Shown here: one piece after another, positions 34,520-46,200 of the stretch
How positions within the stretch are numbered: position 1 is the first letter of the stretch
How the letters are laid out: each line of letters opens with the position of its first letter
Source of the DNA: Endomychus coccineus
Taxonomy: Eukaryota > Arthropoda > Insecta > Coleoptera > Endomychidae
Reading direction: 5' to 3'
Length of the DNA: 64,000 nt
NCBI GenBank assembly: GCA_958510875.1
Contig: OY294069.1
Coordinates: 3,472,001-3,536,000 of the forward strand
Program-made: the position numbers and the translations under genes
The notes under the pieces: generated by a model
The model's database searches: none
Seen by the model: only the letters and a program-made list of their open reading frames with translations
Told to the model about the DNA's origin: nothing

Positions 34520-34578
34520 GAGGGTAAAAATAAAAACATATGTGTTAATGTGACCTATTTCCCGAGAATTTTGTATTA

Positions 34579-34591
34579 ATTAACAAATATC
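34579..34591. repeat. Flanking direct repeat, right (ATTAACAAATATC)
   Basis: Perfect match to 33290-33302. Confidence 0.55.
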
Positions 34592-35550
34592 CAAAACGTT
34601 CCACCTTACTTATCTCTCAAGAACATATAAAAGGTTGGTGGGTTTCCTATTGCATAATAGTATCCAATTCAGGAGTCTTCAACTAGGACCTAATAACTAT
34701 TAGAATACTGCAATTCGGTGGCACTGAAAAGTTGATTAAACATGAAATAATATTGATTTACCGGAACTACATATTAGTTAAGAATCGGATAACATTTCAA
34801 TTGTGAAAGATAAAGACATATTGGTTACGTTCGTTGTTTTGTAGAATACAATTGTATCTTCATAATGTTATAATTCATTTGTTGAACTCTAAAAATCCAT
34901 TCTGTGATGCACGTCCAAGACTACCCAGACCTGAAACTTGAGTAATAACGCATAAACATCGAGTACTGTTGAAGTGACTATTCATTCCTGTGATATTTAG
35001 AATATTATTATAATATCACGCTAATTTATTATTACTACTATCTTTTATGTTCAGTAAACTTGAATCAACATAGTATAATTCAAGATATCCCTTTGCTACA
35101 TAATTCATTACGAGCGAACTCTAACTTTCCAGTGAGTTAAACTGGTGTGAGATACTAATTTGGTATGCAAATTTTTGGTCAGTGTTCCAAACTGCTTGCT
35201 TGCAACTGCTTTCAAGTGAAAATCATCAGCTTCATGTGTCCGGCAACCATTTTAATTCGTCCTTTGTCGTCTGAACTTGCTGTGAATTTACATGAAGTCG
35301 ACTTGTCGCGCCTCTATATATCCTTATAGAAGATCAAAATTTCCAGAAGCTCCTCAAAAATTGATATTACATTACAAAAGCATAAGGTGTGATAAGAAAT
35401 TTATTTTACAATTAGTTGCTTAGGTCTATGTTTTATTCACTTTTTCAATCATATTTTCATATAGAAAACTCTATTATACACATTCGCAAGTGGGTGTCTA
35501 ACCCGATATACTTACTCATCGAATATCGAATCAACTAGGTTCAACTATAC
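34592..35550. other. No recognised gene
   Basis: Nothing recognised. Confidence 0.4.
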
Positions 35551-35551
35551 G

Positions 35552-35570
35552 TAATAATAATAATAATAAT
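35552..35570 (-). repeat. (AAT)n run, possible LINE tail
   Basis: Read on the minus strand it is an (ATT)n run after AT-rich sequence, as at LINE 3' ends. No LINE protein is recognised upstream, and the RhoGAP-like exon lies about 220 bp away on the same strand. Confidence 0.3.
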
Positions 35571-35787
35571 GTTTATTTACAAAGATATGTTGTACATATA
35601 ATTTAAACAGTAATCATAGAAAAATATTTGAATAATTACAAAAGGACCATACCTTGTAAATGAACAAAAAATATACTCACGAAGTGTATTAAACACTTGT
35701 ACGTGAGACAACAATAATAAATATATAGATAATATAATAATTATTAAAATAAATAATAATACCTTTATCGTATTGTAAGAAGGAACT

Positions 35788-36128
35788 TTATATTATATAA
35801 TGACGTATTTCAAAAATTGGTATACATAAGGGAGAATGGTGTTCGGGATTTGTCCTCAATATGGATAATGTTATTCCTGTTAATTCGTGCACATTAGCCT
35901 GCTTGATGAGATCTTTAACGATTCTTCTATTCGCATAGAAATTATCTTCGATATTGTCACTCAACTGTTGAAGTTTCTGTTTCTGTCCCGCTAATCGGAG
36001 TATGCCGTCTTTGTTAATACACCTGGAGTTGAATTGGTGGATTACAACCTGGAAAACTTCTGGTATCATGGAGTCATGCATATCGCGTATTATCAAAGTC
36101 GATAGATTTACGCCAAACACATTTTTAC
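35788..36128 (-). CDS. RhoGAP-domain exon (possible exon-derived pseudogene)
   Basis: The minus frame reads FGVNLSTLIIRDMHDSMIPE, then INKDGILRLAGQKQKLQQL, then ANVHELTG. This is the N-terminal half of a RhoGAP domain, which stimulates GTP hydrolysis by Rho-family GTPases. The catalytic arginine finger is the R in GILRLAG. A splice acceptor (TTTTCCAG) directly precedes the coding match at 36128, so this looks like an internal exon rather than a processed copy. After about residue 90 the match weakens (ILRTNPEHHSPLC), and the frame ends at a stop at 35788. A donor could lie before that. The exact paralogue is uncertain. No neighbouring exon was found, so an isolated or dead exon is possible. 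Confidence 0.6.
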
Positions 36129-36134
36129 CTGGAA

Positions 36135-37165
36135 AATAGGAAAAAATTGGGAATAGTACAGTATGAACCTTTGGTCATTATTTCAAATGAGATACAATAT
36201 CTCAAGAACAATGCAACTCAGATACATGACGAAAAAATGATTTTTTATAACAAATCATTAACCTTGTCTATCAGTACATTTTGGGAAAATGGAACGCATC
36301 TATTTGAGATCACTTTTTCCATGAACATTTTCGGTGAAAAGGCAATCCGCGTCAAACCAATCTTTGAAACCTCTGAAGTATAGAAATTTTTCCGTAACTT
36401 TCAAATTACAGTGGAAACAACATAGGTTCCAAACAAGATTCACCTCGTGATATTACCCAAATAAATGGATACCCTACAACGTTTGTATTCAAAATTCATG
36501 ATTCCAATAGAATGAACTCTTATAATGTATTGTAAATAGCTGAGGATGAAGTCTTCACAGTCATGTCTGTGAAAAACGTCACATAGGTCTTCGCTAAGAT
36601 CTCTCTCTTTCTTTCACTCTCCACTCTTTTCTCAAAAATAAAATGAGAGTACTGGGTACTCTGAATTGTGAGTTATTTTTTTCATTTTTTGAGTGAAAAA
36701 TGCTATAATGCCGCATATTTCTAGATGGAACAAGTTGATTGGTATTGGTATTGCTTGAGATGCTAGCAGGCTTAATAGAAAGTTCAGTGCACTAACCAAA
36801 TACACTTGTACACTGTCTCCTGCTATGTTTTTTAAGGGGTATTTGTATATTTCAAGCTCAAATCCTTTATGTTATCGATCGTGATGATCCCCAAACCTAG
36901 CAGCAGCCTTTCAGGCTAACTCTTGAATAGACAGGATTGGTCTTCATTTCATCTCTTTAAGGAACCATTGTACCTGAGCCTGTAGATCGTCATCATTGCG
37001 AGATTCCTCCTCGTCATCTATAGGGGTGACAAACTCTCCCTCGTAGATGAAATACCTCTGAGTAAGGGTACATGTTCAGAAGTTTCTGGGCTTTGTCCAA
37101 TTGGATTTTTTCCAAGTTTCTTCTGGCTGAATGGTGAGTCTGTTCTCTCTTCACCAGACTCCAGT
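36135..37165. other. No recognised gene
   Basis: A 78-codon plus frame (36147-36383) overlaps the intron side of the RhoGAP-like exon and resembles nothing known. Confidence 0.4.
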
Positions 37166-37170
37166 GATTA

Positions 37171-37575
37171 TCAAGGCTTGTTGAACGAGCTCCTCCAAGG
37201 TACCTCCGTGAGCTCCTCCTTTAACATCGGCACAGTTTCACTAAGCCTCTCGTACATCTTCAACAAAAACAACTTAAGACTCATAGGCCGGTAATCTTTG
37301 ACATCCACATAGTTCTCCTTACCCGCTTTGAGAATGCAGCTCACATGAGCTCTCTTCCACTCATTGGGGGTGTATCCTACCGCAATACAACTTCTCAACA
37401 CAGCAGTCAGCGGAACCAAGATTGAGTCCAGACGCTTTTGCAGAAGTACTGGAAAGAATCCATCAAATCCCGGTAACTTGAGCGCCTCAAAGGAGTTGAT
37501 AGCTCTTCTTACTGTTTCAACGTTCACCACTTTTGCTACGAGGGACCAGTTTCTCCCCCTGGGCCTCCTGGTAAT
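37171..37575 (-). pseudogene. LINE reverse transcriptase N-terminal part (second family)
   Basis: The minus translation has VRRAINSFEALKLPGFDGFF then GYTPNEWKRAHVSCILKAGK and VKDYRPMSLK, which is the start of a reverse transcriptase of the Jockey/R1/LOA type (usual 'KSPGxDGIxP ... VxxIPKxGK ... xxYRPISL'). It is a different family from the element ending next to it. The coding block is cut at both ends. The reading frame continues upstream only through the tail of the neighbouring LINE. Confidence 0.75.
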
Positions 37576-37579
37576 GCAA

Positions 37580-39053
37580 ATATGTTTATTGATCAATAAT
37601 AATAGTAACACTATCCAATAATAATTAACATAATTAAAAATACCGAAAATAAACAATTTTAGAACATCTAAAAGTAAAAGATTCAAAATTGTACAATAAA
37701 TGCATACAGAACAATCAAACACATTGGGGATTTCAAATTAATCACTCTTGGTGCAAATAAAATTATAACTCCTAAATATTTTATATTTGTTGTTGAAGAT
37801 ATTTTGAACGCACTTTGAATAGTTATAAATTCGTAGTGTGGCAAGGAAGATTCATAATTACAGAAAGGTAAGAAAAAAGTTTTGTTGAAATTCAAAGAAA
37901 GTTGTTTGTAATCAAACCAATCCTTAATCATTTCCAGATCCTTTTCTTCTTGTTCTTTGACCTCAAGCCAGGTTTCACCAGAATAGAAAGCCACAGTGTC
38001 ATCTGCAAAACTAGTTATTTCTCCGGACGATCCTATAGAAAATAATTGGTTCACATATATACAGAATAGTACTGGACCTAAAACCGTTCCTTGTGGTACT
38101 CCACATTCAATTTTCCTTTCAGTACTCTCAGTATTTTTAATTCTTACAATTTGTTCCCGGTCTGTTAGATATGACTGTAATAAGTTGAATGCGTTCCCTC
38201 TTATTCCAATGTTCTCTAGAGTGGTTAATAGAATAGAGTGGTTAACTGTGTCAAATGCTTCCGATAAGTCAATGAAAACTCCTATTGACGGTTAACTTTT
38301 ATCGAGTGCTTTGTATATGCTATTAGTTAACTGCAATAGTGCATTTTGGGTGCATTTTCCTTCTTGGAAACCAAATTGTGATTTGGATAATATTTCGTGT
38401 TCTTGAATAAATGAATTTAGTCTAATTTTGATTAATTTTCCTAAGATTTTGCTGAGGTTTGTTATTAATGAAACTGGTCTATAATTACCCACTTCATCTC
38501 TACTCCCACTTTTATTTATTGGAGTTACTATCTATACTTTTAAACATAATGGAAAGTGTCCTGTTTCCACAGCCTGGTTGAAAATGTGTGTTATGGGTTC
38601 AGCGATGAACTCTGCTACTAGTTTTAATGTTTCACTCTTTAAATTATAAATTCCAGGAGCTTTGTGATTTTCAAGTCCTTTTATAACGTTCGAAACTTCT
38701 GTTGGGCTTGTAGGACTCAAAAATATAGACTTTTCGTTCATGTATTCAGTGAATTTATGGTTTGATGTTCTCTTGATTTTTTTTGCAAGATCTTTTCCTG
38801 TGTTGATATAGGTACTATTAAAAATGTCTACAATTCCATTTATGTCATTACCCGTGTTTCCATTTTCATTTTTTATGGAGTTTATTTCAATTTTTTTCTG
38901 ATCTCCACGAAACATTTCATTTATGTTTCTCCACAGGTCAGCAGCATTTTTTCTATTTTCATTAATTTTTCTTTTATAGTATTCATTTTTGGTTTTTTGT
39001 ATTATCTTGTCAAGCGTGTTCTTGTAATTCTTGTATTCAGCTTTGAGTGACAA
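37580..39053 (-). pseudogene. LINE reverse transcriptase, nearly full, two stops
   Basis: A single minus frame from 39053 to about 37770, interrupted only by two in-frame stops (near 38532 and 38292), encodes most of a reverse transcriptase. It has an N-terminal charged region, the KAPGIYNLKSETLK block, GNYRPVSLITNLSKILGKLI, motif A in FIDLSEAFDTVNH (catalytic Asp), PQGTVLGPVLFCIYVNQL, and motif C SFADDTVAFY (the two catalytic Asp). The match ends near KYLGVI, and the rest down to (ATT)-rich sequence at about 37580 looks like a 3' untranslated tail. The endonuclease domain is absent (5' truncated). It abuts another LINE at 37575. Confidence 0.85.
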
Positions 39054-39059
39054 GAAATT

Positions 39060-40420
39060 TTTATTATGGACTCCATATGATATTCATCCCACAGGATTGA
39101 TTCTGCTATGAAGTAGTTATATATCCCATCCTCTTTGAATCACACATATCTCAGATACTCAGTTCGGATTTTTCAACCTGCGTATATGTATAATAGACTA
39201 TTGTATACTAACAAGACCAATGTTAAGGGCTGTTTGATATACTCAATGTTCTTCAATCATCTACTGTTAATAAAATTAATAGCTTAATATTTCACTAGAT
39301 TTAATAGGTTGAAATAAACCGGATATTTGATATCTAAGAAGTGCCTCTTGTAATTTCTCGGATGTAGTATGAGAAAGTATGATTCAATGTGGAAATTTCA
39401 TTCTATTCATTCGGTAACTCAACCAAATGGAAAATAATCAACCCTACATGTTTCCTTGTTGAATATGGTAAGAAATCGTCTTCACATTATCAATGCACAA
39501 ACTTCATTCAAACCGGGAAAACAATATCTGAAAGGAACATGAACTGGTACAAGCCGATTCAACTCGTGAACGAAGACGTAGAACGGACGGAAAGGAACAG
39601 CAATATCTACCGTGGAAAACCATCGAATACTTAATACATTTAAAATTTGGAAGCTATACAATATTCTGCGACAGACACAAAATGTGTTAACTGTTTTCCA
39701 TTCTTCTTGATAACGACGAAATGAACGAACTTAACAACCCCGCTCTAATAAGCAATCAAATCATAAGTTGGAGGGACTATTAAAAGCAACCGTTTCCATA
39801 TAACTTAAGATATTAAATCACAACCCCTGTTTCGAGTACAGCGAGAAGAGCGGGTATTTCTACGCTATTAATGACATTCAATAAGGGGCTTTGTGGACGG
39901 TCTAACACTAATTGCAATAATCTTTGAATGGACCTGCAATTATGGCATAGACTCAAGACATTTAATAGAATTAAGCAGCCGATATTGGCATATTGTCAGC
40001 TATTGCTTTTCCACAGATGCATTAACCAAATGATTGTTATAGGTCAAACATTTTCATATGGAAATAAAGAAAGCCATGCAATTTTCTTGAATCGTATTAC
40101 CAGGTCACAGTTGCAATGCCAAAGCAATCTTACGAAATTTAAACACATGACGGATTTTGCTGCTTGGCAATTCATGCTTAACGATACAAATTCGGCCGTT
40201 GCTTGGTTGTACTAGAACCTACATACCTGAATTTCTGGTCCAGAGCATTAGGAAACTACGTCGTTTCACTGAGTATGAGAGTTTCACATTCTTGTGAACA
40301 TAAGCCTCTGAAGCAAATGGTGATTTCCATAATTCAAATTCACTGATCATGTACTATCATCTCGATTTCATTAATTATGAAAATTGTCTGTTCGAGAGAA
40401 CCACTATGGATTCTTTAACA
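39060..40420. other. No recognised gene
   Basis: Several 60-95 codon open frames (39389-39634, 39928-40215) resemble nothing known. No clear repeat. Confidence 0.4.
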
Positions 40421-40429
40421 GCACTAGCG

Positions 40430-41010
40430 TTCTTATCCGAGAGTTATGTTTATTCATCCTTTCTATCAATCTAGAACATATTTTCATCTTACTAGTTTGC
40501 CTGTCGCATCCGCCATTCTGCAGACGTATCTCAACATTCCTGGTCGTTGCAACTGCTTGGCAATTACATTTACAGCTTATTATGTGATGACATTCAGATG
40601 CAATTCTTACCTTTACTCATACTAATTATACCATATCGAACATTCACTCATCCTAGTTTGTCTCATCCGCCATTTTGTAGATTTATAATAAGAATTTCTG
40701 ATCATTTCAAAGGCGATATATTATGATGTTCAGTTTCATTCTCAATATATACACTACTGTGATTGGCAGCTCATTCGGTGGAAGCTCAATAATCCAAGTC
40801 TCATGTTCATTCATTCCAACTATTATATTCAATACTATTTACCCTCATTTGCATATCGCATCCGCCATTCTGTACATTGATTATACGATTTTTAACGTGT
40901 TAAATATTATATTTTATGATTGATTAACTATTGTAGTTGGCAGTTACTTCTCCAGCTCATCCAGTCGAAATAATCTGATCCAAGTCTCATGTAATTCATG
41001 CTCTATTGCG
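40430..41010. repeat. Degenerate ~160-195 bp tandem repeat
   Basis: The word CATCCGCCATT recurs at 40507, 40664 and 40859. The words TGG.AGCTCATTC or TGGCAGTTACTTC and CCAAGTCTCATGT recur between. Diverged single copies (ATTC.CCATT.TGTAG) occur near 42123 and 42774. This is an old satellite-like array. Confidence 0.55.
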
Positions 41011-41229
41011 AATTATGATATTTGATGATTGGATTCTGCATGGTCTCAGGCAGCATGTATGTGCTGCCGGAGTGTTGTGATCTGAGAGAAGCTATTGCTG
41101 GAATTCACACAAGAATAGAGACACGGTTTCCTTCACTTCTCCGTTTCTACTACAACCTAGGTCATCGACGATGCCGATTAGTACCGATGTTTATCCAGAT
41201 GACAGTTTCCTCATACCTGGGGCACTGCG

Positions 41230-41500
41230 CCGAGAGTTACTGTCTATCCAATAGCTCTCTAAGGGCGAGGAGCAAGGTGCTCGATGAGATTCCGAGGGCT
41301 GGATTGGGGTCAGTGGTACCTAGGGTGCCCTGTTTGGCCAATTCATCAGCCACTTCGTTTCCATACACGCCATAGGGAGCAGGTACCCATATTAGCTGAA
41401 GTTTGTTCCTTCTGGTTAATTCAGCCAAGATATCGTTGCACTCCAAAACAACCCTAGAAGTCACTCTACGTGCGCGAAATGTGCCCAGGGCTGATCTGTA
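41230..41500 (-). pseudogene. LINE RNase H domain, C-terminal fragment
   Basis: The minus translation has LQLIWVPAPYGVYGNEVADE followed by LAKQG, which matches the last helix and strand of LINE-encoded RNase H (usual 'WVPGHxGIxGNExADxLAxxG'). The catalytic Asp in VADEL is present, but the conserved G-H-x-G is altered to A-P-Y-G. It lies in a GC-richer island with the sequence up to about 41950. It may match the N-terminal RNase H scrap at 4566-4840. Confidence 0.75.
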
Positions 41501-41960
41501 TGTCAGTGCAGATGAATAGTCGTCTACTCCGCTAGCTCAGTCTCAAGTTTTTCAGGGCCCGGGTCCGAATTGCACGGACCTTAGCCTAGAAAACGGTTAC
41601 GTGTGCACTCAGAGGAACTGGAGGCTCTTTTCTGGATGTACACGATCAGGCTCCGACTCCTCATAGGGCGGTCCTCACAGCCCCCGTTATTCCCACGTAG
41701 GCGAGTCGTTGAGCTTAGTCCAGCGCTAGTCGTTACTGAATCGTTTCCGTGTAGATCCAGTGCAGAACCGATGCACTAGTCCCTTTGTGTTTGCGAAGGC
41801 TTTGCTGCATGACCATTAGGATTGAATAGCCTACTCCACCCGGGTTACTAGGTGCATTTACCAGCTCAGTTCAACATCGAGGCTGGGCTTTCCAGGGGTA
41901 AGATCTTCCTTAACAGACAGATCTCTGGTGGAAGGCCCTAGTTTCCGTTTCCTTGTGAAA
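41500..41960. other. GC-richer island, unassigned
   Basis: Noticeably GC-richer than the surroundings and adjoining the RNase H fragment. It may be another non-coding or decayed part of the same LINE. No protein match is clear in either strand. Confidence 0.3.
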
Positions 41961-42274
41961 AGTTGGCTTAGACCTTATAAAAATTCATTATCACTTTTGA
42001 AAGGTTTCCAAGAAAATTGGAAACGAGCTTCTTGACAAACTCTGATATATTTAACTCAACAAGTTTCTTTGCACAGCAACAACGTCGGAAGTATTTCTAA
42101 GACATTTGCTAGTTTTTCCGTCGCATTCACCATTTTGTAGATTTATCAGGTGATTACAAATACGATATGTTATGATATCCGGTATCATCAACAATATATA
42201 CTAATAAGCTATGGAAGATTCCATACTGTGGTTATATTATAACACTATCTTTGAGAAATAATCAGCTTCATTGA

Positions 42275-42325
42275 AGTAATGAGGACCTTTCGGCTACCAA
42301 GTAGCCATCATCAGAGTAAACAATC
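42275..42325 (-). ncRNA. Hammerhead-like ribozyme motif, family 3 left
   Basis: On the minus strand: core CTGATGA (42314-42308), unpaired T, a perfect 6-bp stem II GGCTAC (42306-42301) and GTAGCC (42297-42292) around TTG, then GAAA (42291-42288) and a minimal stem III in AGGTCCT. Stem I pairs only partly (TTACT with ATTAC). The stem II sequence is unrelated to families 1 and 2 but sits in the same frame after the extra T. Confidence 0.5.
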
Positions 42326-42569
42326 GGTAAATATATGATTTGTATTTCTAATTCATCCAAAGATTATAAATCGTAATCATAAAGGTAATGCTAAAGATGA
42401 AGTAAAACGTATATGTCTTGACCTTGAAAATATAAGGTAATAATCCTATTAAATTATTAAATAAAATAAAAATAAATAATGGAATAAAAATTAAGGTACT
42501 CCCGCAACCCATTGCTTACATTATTATCCCCGAATAGTGTTCAAACAGGCACATTTTTATTTACAATTT

Positions 42570-42620
42570 AGTTTAGTCTGATGATGGCTACTTGATAACC
42601 GAAAGGTCATCAGTACTTCA
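42570..42620 (+). ncRNA. Hammerhead-like motif, family 3 right, stem II weakened
   Basis: Core CTGATGA (42578-42584), T, GGCTAC (42586-42591), loop TTG, ATAACC (two changes from the paired GTAGCC), GAAA (42601-42604), then AGGTCAT. The core is intact but stem II is partly unpaired. Confidence 0.45.
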
Positions 42621-42672
42621 ATAGTATTTTTAGTGGATGAGGGTGATTATTTCTTATCTATACTGAAGCAGT

Positions 42673-42694
42673 ATATGCTACTATGGTAGCATAT
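42673..42694. repeat. Perfect 9-bp hairpin
   Basis: ATATGCTAC and GTAGCATAT flank a TATG loop, at or just outside the right end of the family 3 foldback. Confidence 0.6.
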
Positions 42695-42699
42695 AACAG

Positions 42700-44190
42700 T
42701 TCGGTAAAAGCATTCTAAGTCAATTCTTGCGTTCCTTCATTGAACATTTCAATTACTAGTATTCCTCGTGCATCCGCCATTCTGTAGGTTTACCCTAAAA
42801 TAGAATGATCATTCATTGCGAACGCGTTATGTTATGATTTACACATCTAATTCGGTAATAGCATCTCTTTTCGACAGGCTCGGATTGGGAACTGTTCGGA
42901 AAGATTCAACTATACATGAATAATTGATTTATCATGCTCCATTGAATCATAAAAAAATTCGTCAAAACATCAAAAAATCTTGTTCTATTATAATAAGTGT
43001 AGTTATCCGTATACATGAAGACGTGGTGATGTTTGGCCAACTTATATTAGATGGCACATCACATATGCCAGCCACCATGATACATTATATCCCATCTTTT
43101 ATATTGAAGAAATGACCATCAAACAGAATTCATATAATATTGGAGGCATCAAAAATATTAACTGAAGGTTCTGTATCAAAGATACCGAGTTTGTATCGTG
43201 TATAGGCACGAACGTTTATCCCAAAGTGGTGACTTATTATCATCAGTCAGCCATCACTCGTGAGCGTGAGTTTTCAATGCGACACGCGCTGAAATCTTGC
43301 TGTTTTCTGGAGATAATATCATCATTTACAATCCAAACGAGAACAGATTCATCTCTGCCTTAGTTAGCAAACGTTAGTCAAGCTTGCATAAATAAAATGA
43401 AATATCAAATGAAAAATATTATTTCCTACTTTGTGAAATTTGCTATTACCACATTTCAAAATTCAAGGCGGAACAAAACTTTATCGCCACCTCTGGCTGA
43501 AATGTTATCTAAACGCAATACGCTATGTTGCCTCGCAGCTTGTAACATTTTAAGGATATCTCCTTGTGTTGAACGATTCTACTGAATGGGGTCTCAGTTC
43601 TATAAATATATTCCTTCAAGAGTTTATTATGATAATATATCAAATCTCGCTCAAAGTTCTGTAGATTTTCTTTCTTGTGAGACATTAATTGCAATTGTTG
43701 CCTTGTTGCTTCTCGGTGATGTTGCAGAAAAATATACTTCTCATTAAATAAACTCGGAAATTTCCAAAAATGAGCTTATTTATGCAGGAAGCTTCAACAT
43801 TATTGAATATTTGACTCTGTTTATGTAATAATAATTTATGCTGACCCGGGGGAAGCACAATGAAGCTCAGAAATAATAATTGCAGAGAAAGCAATCCAAG
43901 CAGGCTATTTTCCTATTATGAAAACAAATACTCATGGGGCTATTATTAAGAGCGGCTATCAATGCAATAATTAATATTGTCGAATTACTTATCGTGCATG
44001 AAATACTCGAGCAAAGCAAGTGAAAGCGGGTATTTGTGTTCTATTAGTTCCTCCGCAATACCCCCACTACGTCGAACTATATCTCAATTGTAGTGACCAC
44101 TGAGATTTATTTATCACACACTCTCTCGGGTTAGTACGCGCAGAATCTCGACAACGGTGTCACCGGTAATTGTACCACACATAAATTTGG
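42700..44190. other. No recognised gene
   Basis: Short open frames only. No recognised feature. Confidence 0.4.
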
Positions 44191-44194
44191 CAAT

Positions 44195-44400
44195 TATGAC
44201 TCTCACTTCCGGGTAGTCGCAGCGTGTTAAAACTATAATTACCATCTCAGCGATACCACTTCCCTTCCGGGTAGATAAAGCCTGTACAGTGGATATCAGC
44301 TCGAACATATATATCCTTTCAGAACCTACTTCTGGGTAGTCACAGCCTGGCAGTGGACTATCTACGACGCACCCTTATTTTCGAGTAGACACAGTGTATA
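44195..44400. repeat. Degenerate short tandem motif (TTCCGGGTAGTCGCAGC-like)
   Basis: The motif occurs near 44207, 44266, 44328 and 44378 with progressive divergence and spacing of about 50-62 bases. It may be part of an old LTR or a minisatellite. The 64-codon minus frame over it is not convincing as a gene. Confidence 0.45.
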
Positions 44401-44409
44401 TTGATATTT

Positions 44410-46100
44410 GTGTAGCTAGCTGACTATATCTCACTGACTCAGGTTGACTAACTAACTGACTATATCACTTCGCCTTGAAAGTCATTATTTTATACTAATC
44501 GAGGTGCTGGTCAAGTCAACTCCGAAAGCTCTAGTGGACCCCTCCTCTACTCTTCTCGCGCTCTGATGCTCCACCAATTCCTAAATTCTCTGTCGTGGTT
44601 CTATGCTTACATCGAATTTGTTTATCTTAGGTTGGCCTGAAATTAGCACGGTTTTAAATGAAATCAAACAATATGCGGTTTATGAATTGAAATGAATGCA
44701 AATCAGATCCATAAACTACAAGGGTGCCTACACTGGGTATTATCTATATTCCTATACAATAATATGAACAGAATCTTCTAAAATTTATGATGATATTCAT
44801 TATGAATATACGTGTTTCTCATTAAATGATCATCCAAGATTTTTGATCTACGTTAAAGCGTTGTTTTTTAAATCTTTTGAATACTCAAGAGAGAACGATA
44901 TAAAGTTTGTGGAAAATTGCCTGAACCAGCGACTCAATGTTGGAGGAGGAGGAGATAAATATTGAAATTTTTCTAAAATTTCTGGAGATTATAGACATCA
45001 GGAAGAACACAGCTAAAAGAGATATATCGAAACCTTCAGTTCTACAGAAAGGGTAGTTAGATCAGAATCTCAATTTATATATCATACGAAATGGAAATCT
45101 GTAGAAATGATTTTATTGGGAAGATAAACAGAATTCAATTTCATTATTCTAAGGTTGAAAGTGACTATGGAATTCAATTCTTCATTCTATAGCAACGTAT
45201 CCAAACGCTGTTCAATCCGAATAACAGGTTTCCAAAATGAAAACTTATGAAGAGGCACTCACCCGTCATTATAATTATTCTCCGGCAGAATTAACAAAAC
45301 AACAACTATTGAAATTGTGAGTCCAGACTACAGCAACTTTCAACGGTAACTCAAGCGACGTGTAAAAGTTTCGAATGAGAATGAGTCAATGATAATTATT
45401 CGGCCAGAAAATGCCGTTGTGTCTATCACAAAATCTATTTGGATACGTCGCGAAAAGTTTACAAACGGATACGCGCAACCATCAATAACAAACTTATCCG
45501 ACCGAAAACGCAAAACAGGTGGGAGAAGCAATCGCTATTAGTCCATATCGCGATCCATTGCGAATTAGATCTCTTTCAGCGATGCGGATAATGGGTTTTT
45601 AATTTCAATTACCTATAAATTTGATAACCAATCCAAATATTTGTCTTGAATAACAACACAAACACTACACTTTCAATGTGGTTTTTATCACAAGTTTCTC
45701 CATACAATACATGTGACAATATGTTATGCATACATTTATGATTACCCAACCCTCAACACGATATACAAATTGAATAATAGCTGGTAAAAATCAAACAATG
45801 CATCAATAGAGTCAACAAAAATACATGATGTCGGATAACATACCAATATTTTGATAATATAGTATTAAATACACAACTAATAAGCTGCATAAACTTGGAA
45901 TTCGTTTGTTATTCCACTGTATTATATGTTCAAAAACATGTTCCATATACAGTGTGGAAACAATGAAATAAATGGGATGAGATTCATGAACAAACGTACG
46001 TTTTGTTGCGTCTTTTTACTTTTTGTTTTGATATTTCGGAAGGAGGAAACAATTTGTACACAACAGTGTAATATGTATTACAAAAGACCATAGGAATTTA
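44410..46100. other. No recognised gene
   Basis: The part 45330-45560 is CpG-richer and apparently unique. No coding match. Confidence 0.4.
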
Positions 46101-46200
46101 AAATTAAAACAGTGGAAATTTCGATAGAAGTTATCCTCTTTTCACCTTGTTGTTGCATTTTCGACTATGTATGAAATGACACACTCCTCAAATAAACACT
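46100..46200 (+). repeat. Short dispersed repeat (partner at 26230-26330)
   Basis: AAATTTCGATAGAAG, TTTTCACCTTGTTGTTGC and TATGTATGAAATG follow the same order as at 26230-26330. Unlike that site, no LINE coding sequence follows. Confidence 0.45.

Larger units (their letters stand above)
33303..34578. mobile_element. Palindromic element, hammerhead-like family 1
   Basis: Two arms of about 620 bp (33330-33955 and 33965-34581) are inverse copies. The palindrome centre is near TTAGTTAAAATATTAACTAA at about 33954-33972, with almost no spacer. Arm identity is high, with scattered substitutions and small indels. The left side carries 27 extra bases beyond the arm, next to the 13-bp direct repeat. 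No protein is encoded. Each arm has a hammerhead-like motif about 60 bp from its outer end, facing outward. A transcript across it would fold into a very long hairpin. Confidence 0.8.
42230..42690. mobile_element. Foldback element, hammerhead-like family 3
   Basis: Inverted arms lie at about 42240-42325 and 42565-42690. GAAATAATCA at 42255 and GGACCTTTCGGCTACCAAG at 42283 pair with inverses in TGGCTACTTG..AACCGAAAGGTCAT at 42585-42608 and TGATTATTTCTTA near 42652. The right arm carries about 30 bases more (CTCATCCACTAAAAATA inverse). The interior is non-coding. Both arms hold outward-facing hammerhead-like motifs. No clear target duplication was found. Confidence 0.6.

Noticed and set aside
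33303..34578. Palindrome as an assembly artefact (collapsed inverted duplication)
   Set aside because: The arms differ by scattered substitutions and small indels, and the unit has distinct flanks with a direct repeat, so a real inserted element is more likely; read support would settle it.
40430..42790. CRISPR-like array from the recurring CATCCGCCATT word
   Set aside because: Spacing is irregular, units diverge along their whole length, and the sequence is insect nuclear DNA.
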